The notes under the pieces were generated by a model, which did not search any database, was not told the origin of the DNA, and saw nothing but the letters and a program-made list of their open reading frames with translations. This document shows positions 11,906 through 29,885 of a stretch of 64,000 bases of DNA, one piece after another. The stretch is from the NCBI GenBank assembly GCA_032191485.1, contig JAVDOI010000008.1, forward strand, positions 15,938,174-16,002,173, given 5' to 3'. The translations under genes and the position numbers were made by a program. This stretch comes from Leptoclinus maculatus. Taxonomy: Eukaryota; Chordata; Actinopteri; Perciformes; Stichaeidae. How positions within the stretch are numbered: the first letter of the stretch is position 1; every line of letters begins with the position of its first letter.

Positions 11906-13469
11906 CTCTGGTAACTCTTCTCTCCTTGCTTTTCTTCACAACCTTCAGTCTTACCAGATTATTATAAGCACGCCACTCATTTTGTTTTCTCTCGAAACCG
12001 CAAAAAAATCTTATATTTGTGTATGCATGCGTCACATATTCTCATTTGTTTGCATACGCAGGACTGCAGTTCTACAGCGACGACTACTTTACACGCTTCA
12101 CACCTCCATAAACCGCGGGGGATCTTCTCAGCATCTCGGGATCCTCTGCAGTTGGTACTTACATCGCCATGCACTGAAAACTAAGACTGACGGGGAAATG
12201 CTGCCAAAGCTGAAATGGTTACAGAGCTGGATTGAAGGGTTGTGGGTCCCAAGTCCGGTAGGTGTTGCTTAATGCTAACTCAGCAAACGACTGTTCTCAT
12301 CGAGGCAAGCGGGGCGAACAGGAAACTTTTCCTTCCAGCTCCACCTTGAAGGTTTGACATTCAAGGTGGCGGCTGTCAACACCATGAGCCTACCAGACTT
12401 TACCGGTTTAAATATAGCATCGCTACCACACATTTCCTTTGCTCTCATGTCATATCTCCGCATACCGTGGAGGAGATGCGGAGGAGGGATGCAGCACGTA
12501 CATGTACACATTTTTAAGGAAACAAGGTATGATATAATGACAATATGCAAAAAAAACAACCCGTCATAACTTTTATTTGAACTGATTTAATTTCTCAGTG
12601 GCGACTCCTATGGCGGGAGTTCAAAAAAAGTGTTTACTGGTGCTTATTATGTGTTTTAAGACGCACTAACTGTAGATGGTATGTTTGCATGATATCAGTT
12701 TGAAAAAGAGGAGGGGAGGAAAAAAGACAAAAAAATGTAGTAGCCAGAGATACATTTGCTAATGCAGCTTTAGATAGGTAGGAATTCACAGAAATGATAT
12801 TGTTTATCTCAACAACAACAAAGCAGATGGGAATGTACCATTAACATGACCTTCTTTATCTGCCTGCAAAGCAAAAGTATACAATGTTTTTGATTTTACA
12901 ATATCTGGGCAATATTGCCTTAAACCAGCAGATTTGTAACTGGGTTCATGAGGAGGATGCGGATGACATGTTTGGCTTTTGTGATCGGTCCAGTAAAAAG
13001 TTAGATTGACTGTCTTTGTGGGCAGCATTGCCCCTTTTTAAATGGCCTTAAATGATGCCTGTGTATTATTGCTTTGGTAATCATTCATGCCTTTACCAGT
13101 CGTACACATGATGCTTCCAAATGTTGAACCTCTCTGCAAAAAGCTACCTTCACACCCTGAGGAGCAGGGCAGTACTGTTTGTGCAACGCTGCAGTGGCAG
13201 ATGCACACAATTACAATGATCATATTTCTTGGTAAAATGAATATTTACATATTTGTATAAATATGATTTATTTTAAAAAATGATTATATTGTCTGAATGT
13301 CATGCTAAAAGAGTTTAATTTGCTTTTTAAATGTTTGTTTTCTACCTCAACTGTTACTGCTGCAACAATTAAAACAAAAATGATATTTTGAAACTTGAAG
13401 ACAGTGTTTGTTGTTCAGGCAGCTCAATGTTTAACTACCAAGTGTTATACAGCAGGCCTGTCTAATAAA
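11906..13469 (+). other. prelid3a: Probable 3' UTR and downstream region of prelid3a
   Basis: No further coding exon is convincing. An AATAAA at 13464-13469 and an ATTAAA near 13366 are candidate poly(A) signals. A perfect 10-bp stem-loop lies within (12341-12369). The true 3' end may be nearer the stop codon. Confidence 0.35.
12341..12369 (+). other. Perfect inverted repeat, stem-loop
   Basis: Arms CCACCTTGAA and TTCAAGGTGG pair perfectly around a 9-nt loop. With one bulge, the stem can extend into the flanking AGCT/CGGCT. It would be an RNA hairpin if the prelid3a 3' UTR reaches this far. Confidence 0.6.
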
Positions 13470-13837
13470 CACAGAATACCTCAGAGTCCTTTGTGATTTA
13501 AAGACACTGCAGAGGCAGGTTTTTTATTAGAGCCTCAGTGTTTCGTCATCCAAGTACTGTTTAATTTCTCTGCTCCAGAAAGAAGCACTGTTGAACAGTG
13601 ATGGAAAATCTGAGGCAGAGAAAACCTCATCTCTAGTGAAGATAGCTTGATGTCCTGATGACAAAGCAGAACTCATTCCTAGATCTCTTTTAGAAACTAC
13701 TAGCATGCAGTTCATCATTTCTCCAATAGAGGGCACCACTTTGCCATTAGCAGCAGCCAGGCTTCCTGCTCACCTCTAGAAAGAAGCCAGTGAGGATTTT
13801 AAATCTGAAGAAAAGGCAATTGCCCAACACAATGCCT

Positions 13838-13956
<119 letters not shown>

Positions 13957-14000
13957 GAGAAAAGTCACATTAAGAGGGCTACATATAAGTGATGGCAGCA

Positions 14001-15189
14001 GTAAGGTTATTTTCTTTTCTTTATTCAACAGAACATAAACAGAACGCATTGCATAGCATGTACATCATTCCTCACTGTCTGAGCAGTGATAGAGGAAAGT
14101 CTGGGTCAAATTGCACCGTAATACCAATATTCCCATTCCTTGCTAGAATCTAAATAAATAAGTAAACACAATCAGCTGGGTGTTTAAAAATCATGCAGGA
14201 GGCTAGAAAAAAAAATAAGATGTTTCAGAGAGTCAACTTTGGTATCAGAGCCTTCTTGAATACCACTCTTCTGTAAATGAGACATTCATTGAGGATAAAA
14301 AAAAATACAAATAAAACAGCATCAGGATCTGAAAACATTCCAAACAAGGATTAAACTGTACCGGTTTCAAGTTTCGTGACAAGGCACACGCCATCGTTAT
14401 GTTGACTTTAATTACTATCTTTGGTAATACTGCACACAGGCACTGCTGCTGTAGCAGCCACAGCAGAACAATGAACACGCAATTAAGAATAAAAAAAGTC
14501 ATATCAAATCTTTATAAAAGTGAAAAACAGCAAAGAAAAAAGACAAAAAACATTGTGGTGTGCCAACATCATCATAGAATTATCACCCAGTCTAACGATC
14601 CATTGCTTATATTGCAGTAACTCAAGACTTGTGCCTCTCCATCCCAGTGCCCAACGATACTATTGTAAACTACATCTAAACCCCCCCACGTGAGCAGGCC
14701 TTGTAATGGATCAAACATATCACAATTTCAAAACGGGTTGGAATAATCTTCCTACTTCCTGTGTCGAAAAAACAAAACAATTTTAAGGGTTGAAAACCCC
14801 CCAAAAATAAAAACAAATTCCCAAGTTGGGAAAAATAAGTGCACACGTCTGACGTCAAGAGGTGCGTTTGCTTTGGAGTATAATTTCAACAACCACATTA
14901 AACTAAGACTTAACTCTGACAGCCGAGTGTTCCCTTTATCCACAGGCCGACTGCTACACCTCCTCTCCCCTCCCGTCACTTTCAACTGGGAACTCTCCCA
15001 GAGGTTCAAAAGAATCTCCATTGCATTAATGTCCCGCTGCCTGAGCCCCCTCCGGTCAAACCTCAACTAAATACACATCCAGGAATAGAGTGTGCTATTA
15101 ACAAAAAAACAATATTGTACATTTCTATGTACAGTATGTACAGTCAGTTCATCTGGACTTTTCTTTGAGGGGGGGGGGGGGGGGGGGAA
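14001..15189 (-). other. fbxo32: 3' UTR of fbxo32 with AATAAA poly(A) signal
   Basis: TTTATT at 14020-14025 reads AATAAA on the minus strand, about 1.17 kb after the fbxo32 stop. It is followed by GT-rich DNA. The segment has no coding signature. A C run in the sense strand (15187-15169) begins two bases after the stop codon. Confidence 0.6.
15169..15187. repeat. G homopolymer beside the fbxo32 stop codon
   Basis: About 19 G on the plus strand, which is a C tract at the very start of the fbxo32 3' UTR. Confidence 0.9.
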
Positions 15190-21225
<6,036 letters not shown>

Positions 21226-21560
21226 ATCCTGCTTCGACGACGGTGAGTTAAATTCAAAATAAAAGTATCAGGAAACAGTGCCCTGTTTGCGTTAACGTGT
21301 ATCCTCTCCTGAAGGCGATGTGCTATGTACGTATTTCTGGTCTACTGTTGTCATTGCGCAGCTCTTCTTATATCCTCAACCCAGAACCCGGAAATACACG
21401 AGCTCCGCCCACTTTGGAAACTTCCCTGCAACACGTGGCTTTGTTTATCAACTTGAGCGTTGCAAAACCTCTCCGGGAGAGCAGCGGAGGCAACGAACCT
21501 TCTGTCGTGTCATGGAAATGTAGAGACAGAGGACACCAAGGGCATTTATAAGGATTTTAA
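21226..21560 (-). promoter_or_regulatory. fbxo32: 5' flank / probable promoter of fbxo32
   Basis: Upstream of the ATG there is an E-box CACGTG (21432-21437), a forkhead-like TTGTTTATC (21441-21449) and, further up, TTTATA (21545-21550), which reads TATAAA in the gene's sense. FOXO factors and TFEB are known activators of mammalian FBXO32. Whether these particular sites are used, and where transcription starts, is not visible. Confidence 0.35.
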
Positions 21561-21639
21561 CAAGATACATCCCTTACGAAAGCATTTATTATATGTTAAA
21601 CAGCTTGGAATTATGTACCTGTCTCTGCTGTAACTACAT

Positions 21640-22272
21640 TCACTGAAATACTGTAATTAATGTCAAGATACTTGAAAATGTACTTGAGTACTTCCAATTT
21701 CTGCTACTTTACGTTTCCTCTCCACTACATTTTAGGGAGAAATAATACTTTATACTTTTTACTTTACTACATTTATTTTACAGCTACAGTCATGGACCGA
21801 TTGTCATACAAGTGTTTATCTTTGTAGATGTTTTCTGTATCTTTGTAGTCATTTGATTGTCTCCCCAACAGTCACTTTATAGAGAAAACATCTGACCAAC
21901 TTGTAAAATATGATTGTAATATATTAAAGGCCCTGTAAACCCTCACAGGTGTTTTGAGTTACAGTATGTGGCTAATTAGACATGCTCAAGGTTGAGTTGT
22001 GCAAAGCTATGTATGCTCATAAAAGTGATAAAGTAACTTGTCATGCAACAAAACTAACAAGAGAATGCCTGAAGTCCCAAAAACATTTTTATTTTTCATC
22101 CGACACACAAGATTAAAAAGAAGAAGATTGAAAATGTGGTTGCACCTTCTAGATTTGGGCCATTTTGCACAGTACTTTCAACTACTTGTTCAAGTATACA
22201 TCACACGTTTACATTGTGGTATACTTTTAATTATAAGTAAAGGATCTGAATACTTCTTTCACCACTGGCAGT
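21640..22272. repeat. Interspersed repeat, probable non-autonomous DNA transposon
   Basis: It contains the characteristic teleost phrases ACTTGAGTACTTCCAATTTCTGC, CTCCACTACATTTTAGGGAG and ACTTTACTACATTTATTTTACAGCT. It ends with AAGTAAAGGATCTGAATAC and a CACCACTG terminus. It has the same style as the elements at 2325-2720 and 58020-58545. No transposase coding remains. Class is by recollection only. Confidence 0.6.
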
Positions 22273-22629
22273 GACTGGGATTCATTAATGAGGAATGATC
22301 ATTTATGCCTGCACACATCCCTATACACTCATCCAAGTATGTGATAATATAGTGATATCAAACTGCATTCTAGTTCTGACTTTGTTACAGACGACATGCA
22401 GGAACCCACAACTTAAAAACCTCTGGATTATAACAATAGTCGCATTACAGTTTTATTGGATAATGTACTAGTGTTGATAAAAGTAATAACTGTTCAGCAG
22501 TGTTTTGCCAAAGTGTATCAGTAGTACTGGCTTGATGTCAATGTGAAAGTCCCCTGATTCTTAGTAACTCCTAGAATTATAAATACATCAAGTTCCTTTG
22601 GGTTCATCCAGAGTATTAGGTTACATTGT

Positions 22630-22633
<4 letters not shown>

Positions 22634-22726
<93 letters not shown>
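22634..22726. repeat. (TG)n microsatellite
   Basis: About 46 perfect units in the fbxo32-klhl38 intergenic region. Confidence 0.98.
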
Positions 22727-22727
<1 letters not shown>

Positions 22728-23552
22728 TGCAGGGAGTTCACCATTGTATTTCAATTATCCCCAACTGATCTGTGAAGACTCTATGTTTAATTTTGGACGG
22801 TGCCATCAAAGGTAATGTGTAACTATGTGTGTCCCGGCCACTGGGTCAACTCTTATCAGCTTAATTAAACCCATCTGTGAGGCCTTTGAGAATGATCAGG
22901 AAGAGTTGAGAGATTGGATTTGTCATCATCATACAGTAAGAACGATAACAAAGGCCTCCATTTAGGAAGTGCCGTTAATGTCTCACCTAAAATGCACCCC
23001 GGTCAGATCACCGATGTCATGTGACTGCTGATGTGAAGTTCTCTTGCTTAAACTCCTGCAGCACGAGAACCACTTTGTGTATTGTTTCTCAGTATAAGAA
23101 AAAGACACAGTGTTTGGTGTGCATGTGTGTGTATCTATACCCATGTGACTGAATGAGTGTATGTTCACATGTCTGTCTGCATTGAGGCAGTGAGAGGAGG
23201 GAGAAAGAGAGAGAGGGGGGTTCTGGGTCCTCACAATTCATGACATACAATACAATTCCGCAAAACATGTCGACAGTGTTTCAGCTCGTCCACTTCTTGT
23301 GTCAGGACACATCGCGCGTGTGTGTGTAGCATGACCCGGCTGGTTACCGACTGATGTGTTTATTGCGATGCAGGCTCGTCACTGATGTGCTATTACACTA
23401 ACCCTTTTTTTGACAAGGACTCTGTTGATTCCTTTCCTTCTCTTCTTCTAATAAATTAGTCACCTTTTTGTGACTGTCAAAAAGAGTGAATAAGCATGGA
23501 AAGGGGTTCTCCCTCAAAAACAAAAGTGTATTTTAGTGTTTTATTGAAATCA

Positions 23553-23609
23553 CTGAATTCATTCAAACATTCTGAATTCATTCAAACATTCTGAATTCAT
23601 TCAAACATT
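23553..23609. repeat. Three perfect tandem copies of a 19-bp unit
   Basis: The unit CTGAATTCATTCAAACATT is repeated head-to-tail three times without mismatch, indicating recent expansion. Confidence 0.95.
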
Positions 23610-24189
23610 CTTGCACCGTTAATTACAGATCCCGTGTTGCTGAAGCTTTTGAAACAGGTGCATCTGTGGCTTCATGTCCTAGGTTTGAATGTAACACCCT
23701 GATATATGCAAGAGGTCAGAGCTCTGGACACACTCCGCATGTTAAAATCTGTCAACAACATGTCACATGAGAATATTGCAAAGCACATTTGGGCACATGT
23801 GCTCTGACCAGATGTACTGATCATGACTTCCAATTGCAGCCGTTGCAGAAGTGACCCACGCTGAAATAGTCCGACAGTTCCCCATGCGGCTAACCATACA
23901 GAGCCGCAGTGTTGGGTGTGAAAAGTGGAACTTCAAGACAAAAACAGCTCTTACTGTGTGAAGTGCAGGGGCTATACAGTGATGTGTATGGTGTTCAGTC
24001 CCTGAAATATAATTAAAGTCTATTTGTAGAGTAGGCCAAACTACAGGATGACATGGAAAGTCCCTGTAAGTGTCAGTTGGTGACTGACTAACTGAGAAGG
24101 AAGCTGTGACCTACGGCTCCAAAGAGTATCAGTTTAGTTCATTCAGTGAGTCACAACCAATGTTAAATCAGGTGGTTTGGTGTTAGTGA

Positions 24190-24480
24190 TCTGTCTCTAT
24201 GGATGGCAATGTCAGTTTGTCAGTTCAGACTAAAATATCTCAACAACTTTAAAATGGTTTGCCACGACAGTTCAGATATTCATGTTCCTCAGAGGATGAA
24301 CCCCACTGACTTTTGTGATCCCCTGACTAAATACCTAGAGCATCTAGCAGGTCAAACTTTTTACTTATCAGTTGAAATATCTCAACATCTTCTTCGTTGA
24401 TAGCCACACAATTGTGTGTAGATATTCATGGTCCCAAGACATTGTATCATGTGGTGATCCCCTGTTTATGTCAATGTTTT
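24190..24480. repeat. Dispersed teleost repeat with two internal units
   Basis: Two diverged units follow each other, each with AAATATCTCAACA, GATATTCATG(T/G)TCC and GTGATCCCCTG in the same order. I recognise these phrases as a very common fish repeat. There is no coding capacity. Confidence 0.6.
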
Positions 24481-25620
24481 TGAAACACATGGATGCATGA
24501 TTTAAAAGCTTAGTAGTGAATTCTCTCTCTCGCTCTCTCTCCTCTGTCCACGATTCCTATTTTTGTTGTGATGTTGTGACCGGACAGGGCCAGCTGTCCT
24601 GCTTGCCCCTCCAAAAACCTTAATCACAAACACACATACTCTCTCACAAATACACATACACACACACACCTGTTGCTGTTCCTCCTGGATGAGTTTCATC
24701 ACTGGCTCAGATTCTCTGTTGTGAAACCCTGCTCATTGGTTGCTCTCGCTCTCTCTCTAGTCGTCTCTCACATCTGCTGGCTTTCGTGGTAACCGACAGG
24801 ACCACATGCATCACATGGTGTAACATTCGCCCTCTTGTTTGTCTCTCAAAATAACATCAGAACTCCTGTAGTTTTTCCAGTCCCCCACCTTGACCCACCC
24901 ACTGTCCCCTGGACTCTATTTGCTGGCAGTGAGTGACTGAAACACCTGACCCAGTGATTTCTGGTTTCAAAGTAATGCACACAGAGTCCCGTGTAATAGC
25001 TCCTGGTCACATTATGTTTTCTCCACACGAAACAGCTGACATTGGTCTCTAAAATTTTAGAGGTGAATGGAATTATGTTATCACTTCAGCTGTTGCTGAT
25101 CCTTACTTTACTCGAGATCTGAATTACCTGCACCAATCATATTAACATTAAATAAATTGTGATCCTATGAACACTAAATCATTAGTGATATCCTTTCATG
25201 CTGGCTAAACAGGCCACACAATTTGGCTTTGATGTCTCCTATTTTCATATCAATCAGCATGTGTCTCTGCATGAGCAGTCACATTCAAATTCATGTTTGT
25301 CAGCTGAGACCTCATGGGGCACTGTTGGCTTTTACTAGCAAAGCTATTTCACAATCTTCCATTCCAATATTTAAAACTGTTCTTTGCAATGTGATATATT
25401 TTCTAGATGTTTTATTCTGTGTCCCTCCTTGTCTGGATGGCAGGAACCTGCCTGGACAGGTGAAGGTCCTGTGTGGACAGGAGTGAGAGCGAGGCCAGAC
25501 ACATGATGACACATACGGGAGACATGAGCTGCTCAGATTGCACTCGCTGTCAACTGACTAAGCACTGTGAAGACATACTGCACCGAGAGATGGAGAGAGG
25601 CCAGGTGTATTGATTGAATT

Positions 25621-26358
25621 TTTATTGTGAAAAATCAAGTTAGTACTAGAAAAAGCAGTACAAAAACATTTTACAAAAGTTAAAAAAAAAGTTAAATTGT
25701 ATCTTACTAAATACAGAAATTGAGGCTATTCACACAAGGTCAGAAGTTAATATTTTAGTATACAGTAGATATGTAAATTATGTTGTAGAATCATATTGTG
25801 CATTATATCATTCTCTTGTAATGGTCCACAGCACTTAAAAAAAAACACAAAATCTAAAAAACACTGCCAAAAGTTATATTCAGTCAAAATGCACTCTAAA
25901 AACACATTCCTATGCTTTTATTCTGATCTCACCACTGCATCAAATATTTGGTAACAATGTTATCACAATATTTTCATCATCATTTTGTAGTGCAAAGCAA
26001 CAAGTAATCCAAACTTTCACCAGACACAGCAGCAGTCAGACTGAGCACTACACAGTAACACAGGCCCCGGGATTTAATCATGACAAGTGAAATCTCATGA
26101 TTTAGAGCAGGCTGAAAATAGCACTTTCACCCCTCTGTGAAGTCAAGACAGGTTGAGAGAGGGATGTGGCGCACAATAGCCTGTTTTCATAGGTTTGGTT
26201 GTTTAAAAAGAAACATAGAAAAGACATGGAACAAGTACATTTTAAATGAGTCCTTTGGTTGGAATAATGCAGTCATGTGTCCTGCATTAACACATTTTGA
26301 TTGACAGTTGTAAATAAACTGGTTTCAAATGAATAGCATTAAAGTATAACATCAGAGA
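25621..26358 (-). other. klhl38: 3' UTR of klhl38 with AATAAA signal
   Basis: TTTATT at 25621-25626 reads AATAAA on the minus strand, about 730 nt after the klhl38 stop. The segment is AT-rich and non-coding. Confidence 0.6.
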
Positions 26359-28617
26359 TCAGCCATGATTTTGCCCATGGTTTGAGACGTACGTCAGAGT
26401 CAGCGAGCCATGGTCAAACAGTTTATACGGCAGAGTCCCCTTAGATGTCCAAGTGTCCGTCTTTGGGTCGTAGCACTCAAAACTGTCAGAGTCCTCGATG
26501 ACGTCATTGCCGTTGATGTGACGTCCGCCTGTGACGTAGACTTTGTTGTTGAGGACGGTGGCAGAGTGGTGCATCCTCCTCTCCTTCAGGCTGGCACACT
26601 TGATGAACCGGTTGGCCTTGGTGTCGTAAGCGATCATTCTCCTGGTGTATCCTGTCACAAGGGAGGCATTCATTTGAGAGGGGCGGCCCGTGTGATTCAA
26701 GCAGAATGCCGTGATGCGTTCTGATAAATCAATCAATACGGAATTACAGCAGAATGAATATCGTTCTCTTTTTATGGATTCCTTTCTCCTTTTCTTAGCT
26801 GAATCAAAGGTGTCAAGTGTAGGAGCTTTAAACATAAACATTGTTTTGTTAGCCCTCATCACTGCTATTGTCTACCTCCAATGATGTAGATTTTGTCATC
26901 CACAATGGCAGCAGGAGCAGACACATTCTTCACCGTTCTGTTCTCCATCCTAGACCACATGTTCCTGGCAATGTGATACACCTACCGAACGGGGGAGGGG
27001 GGTCAGGGTGAGGGGGAAATAGATTGAGTGAGTGAGTGAATGAATGAATGAATGAGAGAGAATAGACGGACGAACGAATGGAGCTGCATGAATGAAAGAA
27101 AACATAAACCGTGATTTAGTGATTGAAGAGCATTACCTGTATTATTCTGACTGGGTTCTGCATGGTGTCCTCTCCTCCAAACACATAGATCCTCTGGTTA
27201 GAAGCAGCTACTGCAGGGTGCAACACAGCCTCAGGCATGGGCGCCATAGCCTCCCATTGGTTGAACATACTGTTGTACCTGATAGCATTATGGAGAGATG
27301 TGTTGTTATTTCCCACGTTTGTGTGTTTTGTTCTGTATGCGTTGTGGGCTTTTGCCAAGACAGGCTTTTGTTTGATGATAATTATGGTGCAACTCACCTC
27401 TCTGCGCTGTCCGTCAGTCGTCTGTCAGGCCCAAGGCCACCAAGGACAAAGATGAAGTGGAGGTAGGAGACACTTTGGTGGGCAAAGCGTGGCGTCAGCA
27501 TGGGCTCTGCCGTCCGCCACTGGTTGGTCTTGAGGGAGAGGGTGTAGACGGTCGTGCTGACTTGGCAGTTCTTTGTGTTTGTGGTCAGGCCTCCGATGAC
27601 ATACAAGACACTGTGAAGGGCAACATAGGAGGCTTTATACAGACGAATGGGCAGCTTGGCGAGCTGCTGCCATGTCTCGCTCCTTTCATCGAAGACGAGG
27701 GCCTCCCTCGAGGTCTGCTCGCTGTTCTTCCTCCCTCCTACCACCACCAACATGTCGTGGGAGGAGTAGCGCCTCGGTGCAACCCAGAGAGGTTTGAAGT
27801 CAACCGCTGTGTCACCAACGCATTTCGTGCTGACGGAGAACATCAGGCGTCGGACCGATTCTATGAGCTCGGCGCAGAGGGTGGAGGACTGGATCAGGGG
27901 GTCGTTGGCTATGAATTGAAAGAGGTATGTGGGATGGATGTGGCGGAGGCGAACTTTCTTGAAAAGGTCACTGATTGCACCACGCCTGGATAAAGGATCA
28001 TGGTGGATCCAAGCTACGAGTGTCTCAAAGACCTGCTCCTCCTCCGCGTAAAGACCGTCATCCTCCAGGTATCCCATGAGCTCTGGCAAGGAGAGCTCAC
28101 ACAGATCCTCAGACGCTGACACGTCCGAGAAACTCTTCATGGCCATCTCCTTTGCTTTGTCCCTCAAACTGTTACAATTCAGGATCTCAGAGAGCCGTAT
28201 CATGCTCAAACAGTTGTCAGGGCTCAGTTGCTCCTGAAGGAAGCTCGAGCAGGCCTCAAAAAGGCGGCCATATTGCAACATGGATGCCGCCTGTATCAGA
28301 GGCAGCACGATATCCATGCTGATACTGACGAGTCCTGTGTAAACATAGTCAATGACACTGCTCAGAATGGCCGGTGTGATGCCCTTTAAGTCAATCTTAG
28401 TCTGATGTGTCTCTATGAAGTTGTTGCAGAACATTGCTCTGAAGTAGGGGCTGCTGGAGACCAGGACGTTGCGATGGCATGGGATCTCTGTGTTATCCGA
28501 ACACAGTGACACATCGGTCAGGATGTTCTCCTGTCTCAGTCCGTTGAGCTGCAGGAGCAGGTTGGAGGACTGCTCCTTGTCTTTGTAGTGGAAGATCTTG
28601 ACCGCTGGTCGGTCCAT
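26359..28617 (-). CDS. klhl38: Kelch-like protein 38
   Basis: Coding exons 5' to 3': 28617-27398, 27278-27137, 26981-26876 and 26651-26359. All introns are GT-AG. They total 1761 nt, 586 aa (human about 581). It is a BTB-BACK-kelch protein, the class that serves as substrate adaptor for CUL3 ubiquitin ligases. KLHL38 is a muscle-associated member with little assigned function. The N-terminal BTB domain (about residues 24-130) contains ILTDVSLC, PCHRNVLVSSSPYFRAMF and VIDYVYTG. A BACK domain follows to about residue 250. Kelch repeats occupy the rest, seen as VVGGR, YVIGGL, FVLGGLG, YVFGGED, YIIGGYTRR and YVTGGRH. The start MDRPAVKIF was chosen because it aligns with the human N-terminus and sits one base after a CTCTCCTCAG acceptor; an in-frame ATG 15 nt upstream would lie in the preceding intron. 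It is in the same orientation as fbxo32, as in human 8q24. Confidence 0.96.
27025..27056. repeat. (GAGT)n(GAAT)n tetranucleotide repeat
   Basis: Short compound tetranucleotide tract in klhl38 intron 2. Confidence 0.85.
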
Positions 28618-29770
28618 GCTGAGGAGAGACATCGCATGAGTGAATAGTTGCTCTACACTTATGTGGTTTAGAATTGAATTGATTAAAATCCCCAGAATTT
28701 ACAAATTCTAGTGAAACAAACACATTACTGCACAACCATGCTACTGGAATTAGATTAAATACAGTCCTGTGTCATGTATCCAAAATGTTGTCCTACAAAT
28801 ATTCTTGGTAAGCTGTCACCAAAACCACTGCTTGATTGTCTACTTTACAGATACCATGTTTTTTTAAGCCTGTTCAACTCATAACACTCAAACACTAACT
28901 TTATTATGTGATCATTGCCTTCAAGCCCGCGGGCCCAATTTAGTGCTGCTACACCCAGGCATTCTACAAATAGGGCTTATAGAAGCCTGTCTGACTTATT
29001 ATGAAGACTAGTGGTCTAAGTAGATTACCCCAGAAACACCTGCACAACTATTCATTGTCATGGAAAAAGTGGTGCATGTGACTGCAGCTCTTGCAATCCA
29101 TTGCATGCATTACACATCAGTGTAAAATAACACATACAAATGGACTAGTCTGATTCAAAGCAAGAAAATACAGAATGACAATTTTAACATATCAGTGCAA
29201 AAAAAAACAACTCTTTTGTTTGATTCATATCTACATTGAATTCATCCAAAGCCATGCCAACAACATACATAAGACAACAAGCCTTAGAGGAATACATCTC
29301 CTACCTGTTCCTCTTCTCTCTCTTTTTATGTTGTGTGTTTTCGAAAGCAAGATCTCAAGAGAAAATCTGATGCGTTGACATTTTCCTGTACTTTCTTCCT
29401 CTTAGCTCCTGCGTTGATGCTGTGTGACTGTGCGAACCAAAGGGGGCCGTCTCTTTGTAGGAGCGTGCTGCGTACTGTTTGTTTGTTATGCTCTCTTTCC
29501 ACGAGGCCTCTGTGTGCATTCCTCCCCTAAAAATAGAGCCGTTCTTTGGCAACACGGCTGCAGACTCACATGTGACTCGTCAAAGAGGTTTTCTCAGTAT
29601 ATGTCTGACTCCCCACCTAATCTTTTTCTTTCCTTCTATTTCTCTATGACTTTCTTTCACTCTTCCTCTTATATGATGTCACTTCAGTTCTCCCTGGTCT
29701 GATCTCTCATTTCTTCTCTATAACTTCCCCTCCTATTCGCTTCATCATCTCCATCGCTGTCTGACAGATG

Positions 29771-29885
29771 TTTTTTTTTTTTTTTTTTCATTATACTATA
29801 TTCATCCCGGTAAGGGGGAAATTTGTCTCTGCATTTGACCCATCCCTGTATATAGGGAGCAGTGGGCTGCCCCCAAAATTGTAGC
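29771..29885. repeat. Fragment of a common teleost dispersed repeat
   Basis: A T18 run is followed by sequence with the phrases CTGCATTTGACCCATCC and GGAGCAGTGGGCTGCC. I recognise these from a ubiquitous fish repeat. Only one end of the element is present. The class is not determined. Confidence 0.5.

Larger units (their letters stand above)
22727..25620. other. Intergenic DNA between fbxo32 and klhl38
   Basis: No gene is recognised. The stretch holds a 19-bp tandem repeat (23553-23609) and a dispersed repeat (24190-24480), and otherwise unremarkable AT-rich sequence. It lies upstream of fbxo32 and downstream of klhl38. Confidence 0.6.

Noticed and set aside
12068..12170. Exon-like stretch after prelid3a, preceded by an acceptor-like CAG
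   Set aside because: The prelid3a frame already ends at a stop in exon 6 with a family-typical C-terminus, and no frame of this stretch resembles PRELID3A or PRELID3B.
27457..27993. 178-codon plus-strand open frame
   Set aside because: Antisense of the klhl38 BTB/BACK/kelch exon with no recognisable domain of its own.
28618..28632. In-frame upstream ATG giving a five-residue longer klhl38
   Set aside because: It lies before a good CTCTCCTCAG 3' splice site. The downstream ATG aligns better with the human N-terminus.
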